From: Coralliovum pocilloporae
GTDB taxonomy: Bacteria > Pseudomonadota > Alphaproteobacteria > Rhizobiales > Cohaesibacteraceae
Direction: 5' to 3'
Assembly: GCF_030845175.1 (NCBI RefSeq)
Contig: NZ_CP132542.1
Coordinates: 2,887,501-2,951,500, forward strand
Length of the DNA stretch: 64,000 bases
The translations under genes were made by a program, and so were the position numbers. The notes below the pieces were generated by a model. It worked only from the letters and a program-made list of their open reading frames with translations, did no database searches and had not been told where the DNA came from. Positions 44,122 through 51,739 of the stretch are shown here, in pieces. Position 1 is the stretch's first letter. Each line of letters opens with the position of its first letter.

Positions 44122-45267
44122 CTAGTTCGTCAGCTGCGGAGGAGGAAGCTTTCGGTAAATGGCATCTGCAAGTTTGGATGTAAGGTTTCTGTTCCCATCT
44201 GTTACAGAACCGCCATGCTGGAACTGACTCCATTTCGTAACCGTTCGCCAGCCGTTGGCCTGTTTCGGACCGAATAAAACAGCAGTTTTTGTATCCTGTG
44301 GGATGGTGGCATTGCTATTCCACAAGGCGCGAAGACCTCTGTAGTCTCTCGGCATGCCAGTCGGGTATTTATGACCTCCGCGCAGAATGTTCAGTCGGTT
44401 GCCCGGGGAATCTGCCGGTGCATCTGTCCAGATTGCAATAAGAGGATAAACCAGTTCATCGCTGTTGCTGGGTTGCGTCCATTTGGATGTCATCGCTTCA
44501 TAAAAACATTCGAGGCCAGATTCGGACCGGTCTCCACCGCCAATAGCGCGCTGTTTGGAGACGAAGGAGAAGAAGCGGCTTCTATCTGCCGGCAGCTTGT
44601 AAAATGGACCTGGTTGTAAAGCTACATACCCCAGTCGATCATATAGGGATCCCGGTCCTTCGGTATCAAAGTCTCTGTAATAGATTGGCCTGACGTTAAT
44701 CTGATCCACATGGCGATTTCTGTCAGCAAGGGCCTGCCTGAGGTTCTGATCAAGTGCCAGCGCATTTTTCTTAACTGCGTTGAGCGTATTGGTCATGCTG
44801 CCAGTCGCGTCAATGCACATGGCAATGTCTACGATGATGGTTCGACCACTACCCAATCCCGTAGCGGTAACTGGAACATCGATATAGTCTTTCCCAAGCA
44901 TGCCCATAAGGGTGAGTGGAACCCTGACAACAGCATCAACCGTTACCTGGTTCGTGTTCTGATCAATCGTCGACTTGAATTCGACAACTTGATATCGTCG
45001 CTGATCGTTGTAATTGGCTTCAAAGTACCGTTTTACAATGGCCTCTATCTGCGCTTTCGATGCGTCAGTTCCAATTTGAACCGATCCTGCAAGAACAGCA
45101 CTGTCGATGGATTCCTGAACCTCTGCCCTGGAGTTCATCGTTCTCGTGTAATCGATTGCCGCGCCAATTGCTATGAGCAGCATACCTGCAATGGGAGCGA
45201 ACATGATGACGACAGCGGCCTGAGAGTCCTGGGCGAAGCGTTTTGCAAAGGTGATAAAGCGTCTCAT
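44122..45267 (-). CDS. TadG-like protein with von Willebrand factor A domain
   Basis: 381 residues. An N-terminal TadE/TadG-type anchor (SQAAVVIMFAPIAGMLLIAIG, then AIDYTRTMNSRAEVQESID) is followed by a vWA domain with MIDAS motif DIAMCIDATGSMTN, where the usual DxSxS has Thr at the second position. Tad pilus operons contain such proteins, but no other tad gene is within the window, so it may be a stand-alone surface protein. The dyad at 45271-45290 lies just upstream of the start. Confidence 0.78.
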   Translation of the reverse strand: MRRFITFAKRFAQDSQAAVVIMFAPIAGMLLIAIGAAIDYTRTMNSRAEVQESIDSAVLAGSVQIGTDASKAQIEAIVKRYFEANYNDQRRYQVVEFKSTIDQNTNQVTVDAVVRVPLTLMGMLGKDYIDVPVTATGLGSGRTIIVDIAMCIDATGSMTNTLNAVKKNALALDQNLRQALADRNRHVDQINVRPIYYRDFDTEGPGSLYDRLGYVALQPGPFYKLPADRSRFFSFVSKQRAIGGGDRSESGLECFYEAMTSKWTQPSNSDELVYPLIAIWTDAPADSPGNRLNILRGGHKYPTGMPRDYRGLRALWNSNATIPQDTKTAVLFGPKQANGWRTVTKWSQFQHGGSVTDGNRNLTSKLADAIYRKLPPPQLTN

Positions 45268-45270
45268 AAT

Positions 45271-45290
45271 TTTGAATAATAGTATTCAAA
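45271..45290. promoter_or_regulatory. AT-rich perfect dyad upstream of TadG-like gene
   Basis: TTTGAATA at 45271-45278 and TATTCAAA at 45283-45290, with a four-base spacer, directly before the start codon at 45267. Possible operator or translation-blocking hairpin; no ribosome site is visible. Confidence 0.4.
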
Positions 45291-45401
45291 TCTTAAAATG
45301 TTTTTGCGGTTGAGACGGATTCGCTCCAAGAAATTCATAGAAATGCAGGCGGACTACCAGAGACTGGCTGAAAGCCGCGGTATGGAAATCGACGAAATGT
45401 C

Positions 45402-46187
45402 CTATGCACAGGCGGCAGCGCTTGTCGGGCTGACATGTGTCGGGGTATTGGTCGTGCCTGTTGAGCATTTTGATACATTGGAAATGAAGCAATATCCAAT
45501 ACCATGTATCGTCTTGATATAAATGGGTTCTGCAGGGTCCGGCTCGATTTTCTTGCGCAACCGCATGATATGAACATCGACGGTGCGGTCGCCCACATAG
45601 CACTCTCGGCCACGGGCTATATCGAGAAGCTGGTTACGGGAAAGAACCGCGTGAGGGTGCCGGACGAGCGCGTGCAGCAGTTCAAACTCTGTTGTGGTCA
45701 GCGGCATGTCTTCATTGTCTGCAACCGCGCGCAGGGTCCGGTCCTGAAGATTCATCTCCCAGTCACCGAACTGGAGCAGCGTCGCGTCTGTCTCAATCTG
45801 GCGAACGGCCAGTGCTTCCACCTTGCAGCGTCTGAGAATGGTCTTGATCCGGGCCAGAAGCTCTCGGGCCTCGAACGGTTTCACCACATAGTCATCGGCG
45901 CCGAATTCCAGTCCGATGACCCGGTCAAACGGATCGTCACGGCCGCTCAGAACAATAATCGGCAGGTTGGAATTGACGCGGAGATCCCGGGTGATTTCAA
46001 ACCCGTCACGGTCCGGCAGATTGATGTCGAGAATGCAGAGATCAATTGCCTCGTTTTTCAGAATGCTATCCATCTCGGCACCGGTTGCGGCACACGAAAC
46101 CTGATAGTGCTGTTTTTCAAGATAACGCTTTAGAAAGTCTGTGATTTGCGGGTCGTCATCAACAACGAGAATATGGTCGGCAGACAT
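45402..46187 (-). CDS. OmpR-family response regulator
   Basis: 261 residues from the ATG at 46187, preceded by GGAGAG. The receiver has ILVVDDDPQIT with the acceptor Asp in CILDINLPDRDG and Lys in YVVKPF. The winged helix has LTTTEFELLHALVRHPHAVLSRNQLLD and VDVHIMRLRKKIEPDP. About 25 Ser/Thr-rich residues follow the usual end at GIGYCFI, an odd tail. It diverges from the hybrid kinase and lies just upstream of the molybdoenzyme operon, so it may regulate it. Confidence 0.88.
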   Translation of the reverse strand: MSADHILVVDDDPQITDFLKRYLEKQHYQVSCAATGAEMDSILKNEAIDLCILDINLPDRDGFEITRDLRVNSNLPIIVLSGRDDPFDRVIGLEFGADDYVVKPFEARELLARIKTILRRCKVEALAVRQIETDATLLQFGDWEMNLQDRTLRAVADNEDMPLTTTEFELLHALVRHPHAVLSRNQLLDIARGRECYVGDRTVDVHIMRLRKKIEPDPAEPIYIKTIHGIGYCFISNVSKCSTGTTNTPTHVSPTSAAACA

Positions 46188-46319
46188 TGGGGCTCTCCTC
46201 ACAATCCCGGAAACCACGTGGGGCCAGTGATGGTATCTCGGGAATGTTCAGACCCTAAACCCACGAGAAAATACGGACATTGACCTGAATCAACAGCAGA
46301 CCAATCCAAGTCTGGCAGT

Positions 46320-48611
46320 ATGCGGTTTTATACGGATAGCGCGGACAGGTGGAGTGGCGGCGTGACAACAACTGAGAGCGAGAGTGAAGCGGCGCGGTGG
46401 AGCACGCATATCCGGCCTATCGGTTTTCTTGTGGCAGTCCTGCTTTTGGCCATCGTGGCGGCTTCGGTCTTCCTGGGCAGTGAAACAAGCCGCCGTTTCA
46501 ATGACATGAAAACCAGCTGGATAGGCTATGCGGATGAAGCCGGACGCAAAAGCGTCTGGATCAGCGATATCCGAGGCCATTTCGGTTATGGCGGCATGAT
46601 CCACAATTTCAAGAACTATGTTCTGAGACAGGATCCGGCCTATCGCTCCACCATGAAGCGGGATTTCGCCAATCTCTACAGGACGATTGATGCATATGCG
46701 AGTAGCAACCCGACCGAGCGCGAGCGGGTGGCACTCTTTGCCATTCGTGACGTGGCCCGGGTTTACGAACGTCAGATCGACCGGATCGACAGCGGTATCA
46801 GTCGACAACTGGATGCAGAAGCCATTGATGCCCATGTCCGGGTTGATGACACAGAAGCGCTTGCGGCGCTGAAAGAGCTGGAACTGATCTGGCAGGAACA
46901 GAACGCTTCCCATGTTTCGCGAGTGGTGGGGGCAATCTCCGAAGGCGAACAGCTCACAGGCTGGGTCATCCTCGTGGTGACAGGAATGGCGGCTCTGGTG
47001 CTGATCATCTTCGGTCTTCTGCATCAACTTGTCCGGCATTCGCTGGATGCGACCCATCAATTGTTCCGGGAATTGTTTGAACGCAAGCGGGCCCAGGACG
47101 CCGAGAAAAAACTGGCCCGCGCCGTAGAGCAAAGCCCGAGCACGATCATCATTACAGATGTGAACGGGCGGATTGAGTTTGTGAACCGGAAGTTCGCCGA
47201 GCTGACGGGCTTTGGACCTCAAGAGGCAATTGGCAAGAGGCCGAATCTGCTCAAATCCGGTCACACCACGAATGAGGCCTATCGGCAGATGTGGGAGATG
47301 TTGAAGGCGGGCCGGGAATGGCGCGGTATCTTCAAGAACAGAAAGCGTGATGGTAGCCATTACTGGGCCTCCACCGCCATTCTGCCGCTGCTGGATGATG
47401 AAGGCGCAATCACCAATTTCATCGGTATCGGTGAGGATATCACTGAGAAAAAGATGGTGAAGGAACAGATAGCCCGTGCCCAGAAGATGGAAGCCGTGGG
47501 AGTGCTTGCAGGTGGCGTCGCCCATGATTTCAACAATGTGTTGATGGCAATCACCGGTAATGTGCAGCTGGCCCGCATGGGCGTTGAAGATGGAGACAGC
47601 CCGGCTGAAATCGACGAATCCCTCGGCCATATTGATCTCGCGGCTCGCCGGGCCCAGGGGCTGGTGCGGCAATTGCTGGCGTTTGCCCGCCGACAGCCCA
47701 CACGGTCGCGCCCCATTGATCTGCATGATCATCTGGAAGCCACCATCAAGCTGCTGCGGGCGGCCATCCCCACAAACATTGCACTGTCCGTGGCAGGAAG
47801 CGCACCAGGGCTTGTCGTGGAAGCTGATCCAACCGTGATGGACCAGATCATCATGAATCTCTGTCGCAATGCGGCCGAGGCGTTTGGTGGCAAAGCGGGC
47901 AATATCCGGCTCAGCCTTTCTGTTGCCGAGGCCGGGTCTAAAGAGGCTTCCGAGCTTCTGCCGAGCTGTGAAGGAAATGTGGTCAGGCTCATCGTGGCCG
48001 ATGATGGCCCCGGCATGCCTGAGCCGGTCCGTCAGCGGGTGTTTGATCCGTTCTATTCCACCAAGCCAATTGGCAAGGGCACGGGGCTTGGGCTTGCGGT
48101 TGTCAAAAATGCGATGGATGACCTTGGCGGTGCCATCGCGCTTGAAACCGAGCCGGGTGAGGGCACGCGCTTTACGCTGGCTTTCCCGCTCATCCATGGT
48201 GAAGTCCCGGAAAGAATGGCCCCTGCAGAGCTGCCTCGCGGTCATGAGGCGATCCTGCTTGTTGATGATGAAGAAGATGTTCTCTTCACCCTGCGGCGCA
48301 TGCTGACCCGGCTTGGATACCGCATAGATGCATACTCCGATCCGCTTCTGGCCCGCCAGGCTTTCGAGGCTGATCCAGGACGGTTCGACATCCTTGTTAC
48401 AGACATGATGATGCCGAATATGAATGGAACAGAGCTGATCGAAGTTCTGCGTCAGATCAGGCCGGACCTGCCGGTGCTGCTGTGCAGTGCCTACCACACT
48501 GAGCAGGGTGACATGGAGAGCGAACGAATCTGGCGGGTTGAGAAACCGGTCGATATGGCCGGGCTGTCAGAGGTGCTCCGCCAGATGATCACGTCCGGGA
48601 ACACTCGATAG
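46320..48611 (+). CDS. PAS-containing hybrid sensor histidine kinase
   Basis: 763 residues. Membrane segments are at about residues 37-57 and 215-237 with a periplasmic domain between. A PAS domain (NGRIEFVNRKFAELTGFGPQ) is followed by HisKA with GGVAHDFNNVLMAI, the ATPase domain with DDGPGMPEPVRQ, and a C-terminal receiver (ILLVDDEEDVLFTLRRM, acceptor Asp in ILVTDMMMPNMNG). It lies between a divergent response regulator and the iodate-reductase-like operon 200 bases downstream. Sensing of an electron acceptor or redox state is an inference from position. Confidence 0.88.
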   Translation: MRFYTDSADRWSGGVTTTESESEAARWSTHIRPIGFLVAVLLLAIVAASVFLGSETSRRFNDMKTSWIGYADEAGRKSVWISDIRGHFGYGGMIHNFKNYVLRQDPAYRSTMKRDFANLYRTIDAYASSNPTERERVALFAIRDVARVYERQIDRIDSGISRQLDAEAIDAHVRVDDTEALAALKELELIWQEQNASHVSRVVGAISEGEQLTGWVILVVTGMAALVLIIFGLLHQLVRHSLDATHQLFRELFERKRAQDAEKKLARAVEQSPSTIIITDVNGRIEFVNRKFAELTGFGPQEAIGKRPNLLKSGHTTNEAYRQMWEMLKAGREWRGIFKNRKRDGSHYWASTAILPLLDDEGAITNFIGIGEDITEKKMVKEQIARAQKMEAVGVLAGGVAHDFNNVLMAITGNVQLARMGVEDGDSPAEIDESLGHIDLAARRAQGLVRQLLAFARRQPTRSRPIDLHDHLEATIKLLRAAIPTNIALSVAGSAPGLVVEADPTVMDQIIMNLCRNAAEAFGGKAGNIRLSLSVAEAGSKEASELLPSCEGNVVRLIVADDGPGMPEPVRQRVFDPFYSTKPIGKGTGLGLAVVKNAMDDLGGAIALETEPGEGTRFTLAFPLIHGEVPERMAPAELPRGHEAILLVDDEEDVLFTLRRMLTRLGYRIDAYSDPLLARQAFEADPGRFDILVTDMMMPNMNGTELIEVLRQIRPDLPVLLCSAYHTEQGDMESERIWRVEKPVDMAGLSEVLRQMITSGNTR

Positions 48612-48657
48612 GAGAAGGGGGGCTGACTTTCCCTTATCGCGGGAGTTCAGCCGTTGT

Positions 48658-48676
48658 TTGTTACAAGTTTTAACAA
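48658..48676. promoter_or_regulatory. Dyad TTGTTA-N7-TAACAA upstream of molybdoenzyme operon
   Basis: Perfect six-base inverted repeat. The core GTTACA recurs at 48660, 48690 and 48723, spaced about three helical turns, which suggests regulator binding sites ahead of the operon. Confidence 0.45.
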
Positions 48677-48760
48677 CTCGACATAATTCGTTACACAAAC
48701 CGTTCGATCTCGAAAATTCCTCGTTACAGCGGCTTTCTAGGTTCCTCTTGTGGCTGATTT

Positions 48761-48782
48761 GCCGGGTGGTGTGTCACCCGGC
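48761..48782 (+). promoter_or_regulatory. Leader hairpin of molybdoenzyme operon
   Basis: GCCGGGTG at 48761-48768 pairs with CACCCGGC at 48775-48782, loop GTGTGT. It sits 15 bases before the AGAGG ribosome site, so it may be a stability element or an attenuator. Confidence 0.5.
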
Positions 48783-48810
48783 GCCGGTCTGATCCAAGAG
48801 GATGTTTTCA

Positions 48811-49926
48811 ATGACACCAAGAAAAACTGGACGGATCAGTCTTCTTGCAGCGGTCTCCGCAGCGGCTCTCATGGGCATGGCTGTCGTTTCCACTGCGCAG
48901 GCAGATGATCCGGGCCCGATCTCCCCGCTGGAGGTCGATGCCAAAAAAGCGGAATTGGGAAAACGACTGTTCTTCGATCCACGCCTGTCCGGCGACGGAG
49001 AACTGTCCTGCTCAAGTTGTCACCAGCCGGAAAAAGGCTTTACCGACGGTCAGGCATTGTCTGACGCCTATGCCGGTTCGCTCGGCTTCCGTAACGTGCC
49101 AACCCTGATCAACACCGCGATGCGTGAAGCCTGGTTCCATGACGGACGTTTGGGCACCAACCTGAACGACGTGACGCGTGAATCGATCACCGAGACCTAC
49201 AACATGAACATGGACATGCGTCTGATGCAGGAGCGTCTGAAGCAGGATCCGGTTTATGTGAAGATGTTCAAGGAAGCCGGTTACGGCGAGCCGTCCAACG
49301 GTTCTGTCCGCAAGGCCATTCCGGAATATCTGAAAACGCTGACGTCTCGTGGCGCACCGTTCGACAAGGGCGAAATGTCCGAAGCGGCACAGGCCGGGTA
49401 TGAGCTCTTCAAGGGCAAGGCCGGCTGTGTCCAGTGTCACTCCGGCAACCGTTTCACCGACGATCAGCCGCATAATATAGGCACCCCGGAAAATCCTGAA
49501 ATCTTCAAGGACCCACTGCGGCACATCACATATGTGACCTTCACCAAGTTCCTTGGTGTTGAGAACTACATGAACCTGCGCCGTGACGTTGGTGCCTATG
49601 TGCGTGCGCATCCGTCCGACAGATCCACGGTCGGAAGCTTCATGACGCCAACTCTGCGCGAGCTGAAGCAGACAGGTCCGTACATGCACAACGGCATGTT
49701 CAACACCCTGTTCGAGGTTGTGGCCTTCTACAATCAGGGCGGTGGTGAAGACCCGAACAAGGATCCTCTGATCCAGCCGCTGGGCCTGACATTCGAGGAA
49801 GAGAAAAATCTCGTCGCATTCCTTGAAGCTCTGTCCGGTGATGTGCTGACCGGTCCGGAATTCGTCCCTGACGAAATCGACACCGACTATCAGCCGATCG
49901 CCAACTGGCGCAAAACCCCGAACTAG
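48811..49926 (+). CDS. idrP1: Di-haem cytochrome c peroxidase-like protein (IdrP type)
   Basis: 371 residues from the ATG at 48811, nine bases after AGAGG; the ATG at 48802 overlaps the ribosome site. Signal peptide MGMAVVSTAQA. Two haem c motifs, CSSCH (residues 67-71) and CVQCH (206-210), and the conserved YMHNGMFNTLFEVVAFYNQGGG are as in the CcpA/MauG family. First gene of an operon that ends at 57932. In iodate-reducing Pseudomonas and Denitromonas, two such proteins (IdrP1 and IdrP2) accompany the Mo enzyme and are proposed to remove peroxide. Which of the two this is cannot be decided, so the number is provisional. Confidence 0.8.
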   Translation: MTPRKTGRISLLAAVSAAALMGMAVVSTAQADDPGPISPLEVDAKKAELGKRLFFDPRLSGDGELSCSSCHQPEKGFTDGQALSDAYAGSLGFRNVPTLINTAMREAWFHDGRLGTNLNDVTRESITETYNMNMDMRLMQERLKQDPVYVKMFKEAGYGEPSNGSVRKAIPEYLKTLTSRGAPFDKGEMSEAAQAGYELFKGKAGCVQCHSGNRFTDDQPHNIGTPENPEIFKDPLRHITYVTFTKFLGVENYMNLRRDVGAYVRAHPSDRSTVGSFMTPTLRELKQTGPYMHNGMFNTLFEVVAFYNQGGGEDPNKDPLIQPLGLTFEEEKNLVAFLEALSGDVLTGPEFVPDEIDTDYQPIANWRKTPN

Positions 49927-49937
49927 GAGGCAAGACA

Positions 49938-51143
49938 ATGACACGTGAACTGTCACGACTTTTGAGCACGATTGCCTCCGCTGCTGTTATCACAGCACTT
50001 GGGGCAGGGACGATGACGCTCACCGCTCAGCCGTCAAATGCGGCTGAAAGCCTGAAAATCGAATCCGCCATCAAAGGCGGTGATCCGGATGTGGATCCGG
50101 CACTGGAAGCCCTCGGCCCACCGCCGATCCCGGCTGACAACCCCCAGACGCCCGAAAAGATCGAGCTTGGCAAAAAGCTGTTCTTTGATCCGCGTCTTGG
50201 CGGTAATCCGTCCACACCATGTTCTGCCTGTCACCTGCCATCTGTTGGCTGGGATGTGGAAGACAAGGTCTCGTTCGGTTATCCGGGCACCGTTCACTGG
50301 CGCAACAGCCAGACCATCGTCAACTCCGCTTACTATGGCAAACTGTTCTGGGCAGGCTCTTCGAAGTCTCTTGAATCCCAGGCCAAGTCTGCTGCAGGCG
50401 GCGCGGTTGCCGGTAACGGTGAAGCCGATATGATGGAAGCACGCTTGGCGTTTGTTCCGGAATATCGTGAAGCCTTCAACAAGGTCTTCGGCGATCAGTG
50501 GCCGAAAATCGGCAATGCATGGCGCGCTATTGCAGCCTTCGAGCGGACCATCGTCCAGACGGATACTCCGTTCGACAATTATCTGCGTGGCGACAAGAAT
50601 GCCCTGACAGCAAGCCAGAAGCGCGGTCTTGAACTGTTCCGCGGCAAGGCAGGCTGCATCGAGTGCCACAACGGTGCGCTTCTCTCTGACGAGAAGTACT
50701 ACAACACCGGTGTTCCGCCACTTGATCAGTGGAATGATGATGGCCTGAAACAGGTGACATTCCGCTACGAGCTTTATGCCAAGGGCTCAACGGAGAAGAT
50801 GTACCGGCATACGAAAGATGATCCGGGCTTCTACTTCCGGTCCAAGGAAAAAGCCGACAAGGGCAAATTCCGCACACCATCCCTGCGCTACACCCTCTAC
50901 ACCGAGCCTTACATGCACAACGGCATGCTGGCGACGCTTGAGGATGTTGTCGAGTTCTACAACCAGGGCGGTGGCACAAACGAGTTCGCCAAGAACAAGA
51001 CCAAGCTTATCAAGCCTCTCGGCCTGAAGAAGAAGGAAAAAGCTGATCTGGTGAACTTCCTCAAATCTCTGTCCGGCCCGGAAATCCTGATGGATGAACC
51101 GGAACTGCCTGACTACGCCCCGCTTCCTGACGCGGCGAACTAG
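49938..51143 (+). CDS. idrP2: Di-haem cytochrome c peroxidase-like protein (second IdrP)
   Basis: 401 residues, 11 bases after the previous stop and preceded by GGAGG. Signal peptide ends near QPSNAAE. Haem motifs are CSACH and CIECH, with EPYMHNGMLATLEDVVEFYNQGGG toward the C-terminus. It is clearly paralogous to the preceding gene but diverged, so the two are not interchangeable duplicates. Periplasmic, taking electrons from a c-type cytochrome or cupredoxin; the pseudoazurin at 57468 is a candidate donor. Confidence 0.8.
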   Translation: MTRELSRLLSTIASAAVITALGAGTMTLTAQPSNAAESLKIESAIKGGDPDVDPALEALGPPPIPADNPQTPEKIELGKKLFFDPRLGGNPSTPCSACHLPSVGWDVEDKVSFGYPGTVHWRNSQTIVNSAYYGKLFWAGSSKSLESQAKSAAGGAVAGNGEADMMEARLAFVPEYREAFNKVFGDQWPKIGNAWRAIAAFERTIVQTDTPFDNYLRGDKNALTASQKRGLELFRGKAGCIECHNGALLSDEKYYNTGVPPLDQWNDDGLKQVTFRYELYAKGSTEKMYRHTKDDPGFYFRSKEKADKGKFRTPSLRYTLYTEPYMHNGMLATLEDVVEFYNQGGGTNEFAKNKTKLIKPLGLKKKEKADLVNFLKSLSGPEILMDEPELPDYAPLPDAAN

Positions 51144-51156
51144 AGAGGGACCCCCA

Positions 51157-51726
51157 ATGACAAACGCAAAGTCCCATAAGTGCAGCTGTACGGGCAATGC
51201 CAAGAAGGCCTGCACCATCAACCGCCGACAGTTCCTGTTTGCATCAGGCGCGACCGCTTTCACCGTCATGGTGACAGTGCCGACCGCCGACGGCAAAGCG
51301 GAGCAGGTTCCGGCTCTCGTCTCCACCTATCCACGCAAGAAGATCGCCAAACTGTCCGATCTGAAGCAGGACGTTCCGGTTGAATTCGAATATCCGGACG
51401 AAGGTGACTACGCAGCCTCCATGCTGGTGAAGACCGGCGTTGAGTGCGGCGGTGGTATCGGCAAGGACAAGGACATCGTGGCCTTTAACCTGACCTGTAC
51501 CCACCAGGGTGGCGATCTGACGGATACCTATGTGGCTGAACACAAGGCCCTCGGCCCCTGTCCGCTGCATCTGTCGACCTATGATCTGACCCGCCACGGC
51601 ATTCTGATCTCCGGCCAGGCTTACCAGTCTCTGCCGCAGGTGCTGCTGGAGCTGGATGGCGACGATATCTACGCCGTCGGCATGTTCGGGCTGATCTACG
51701 GCCGCTACGACAACCTGATTTCGTAA
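51157..51726 (+). CDS. idrB: Rieske small subunit of arsenite-oxidase-family enzyme (IdrB type), Tat-exported
   Basis: 189 residues from the ATG at 51157. The Tat signal NRRQFLFASGATAFTVMV starts near residue 22, after a Cys/Lys-rich tip. The Rieske [2Fe-2S] ligands are CTHQGG and CPLH, 18 residues between His and the next Cys. It pairs with the next gene, which has no signal of its own and would be carried through Tat with it, as in AioBA. Electron flow runs between the periplasmic carrier and the Mo subunit. Confidence 0.88.
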   Translation: MTNAKSHKCSCTGNAKKACTINRRQFLFASGATAFTVMVTVPTADGKAEQVPALVSTYPRKKIAKLSDLKQDVPVEFEYPDEGDYAASMLVKTGVECGGGIGKDKDIVAFNLTCTHQGGDLTDTYVAEHKALGPCPLHLSTYDLTRHGILISGQAYQSLPQVLLELDGDDIYAVGMFGLIYGRYDNLIS

Positions 51727-51739
51727 AGGAGGAACGATC

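Noticed and set aside
45298-45522. Small forward frame of 74 codons between TadG-like and response-regulator genes
   Set aside because: Protein-like at its start but lacks a ribosome site and overlaps the end of the response regulator on the other strand.
46290-48497. 735-codon open frame on the reverse strand
   Set aside because: Shadow of the hybrid kinase; the composition is rich in His/Gly/Arg and has no domain signs.
49012-49956. 314-codon reverse frame
   Set aside because: Shadow of the di-haem peroxidase gene, which has two CxxCH motifs in the forward frame.
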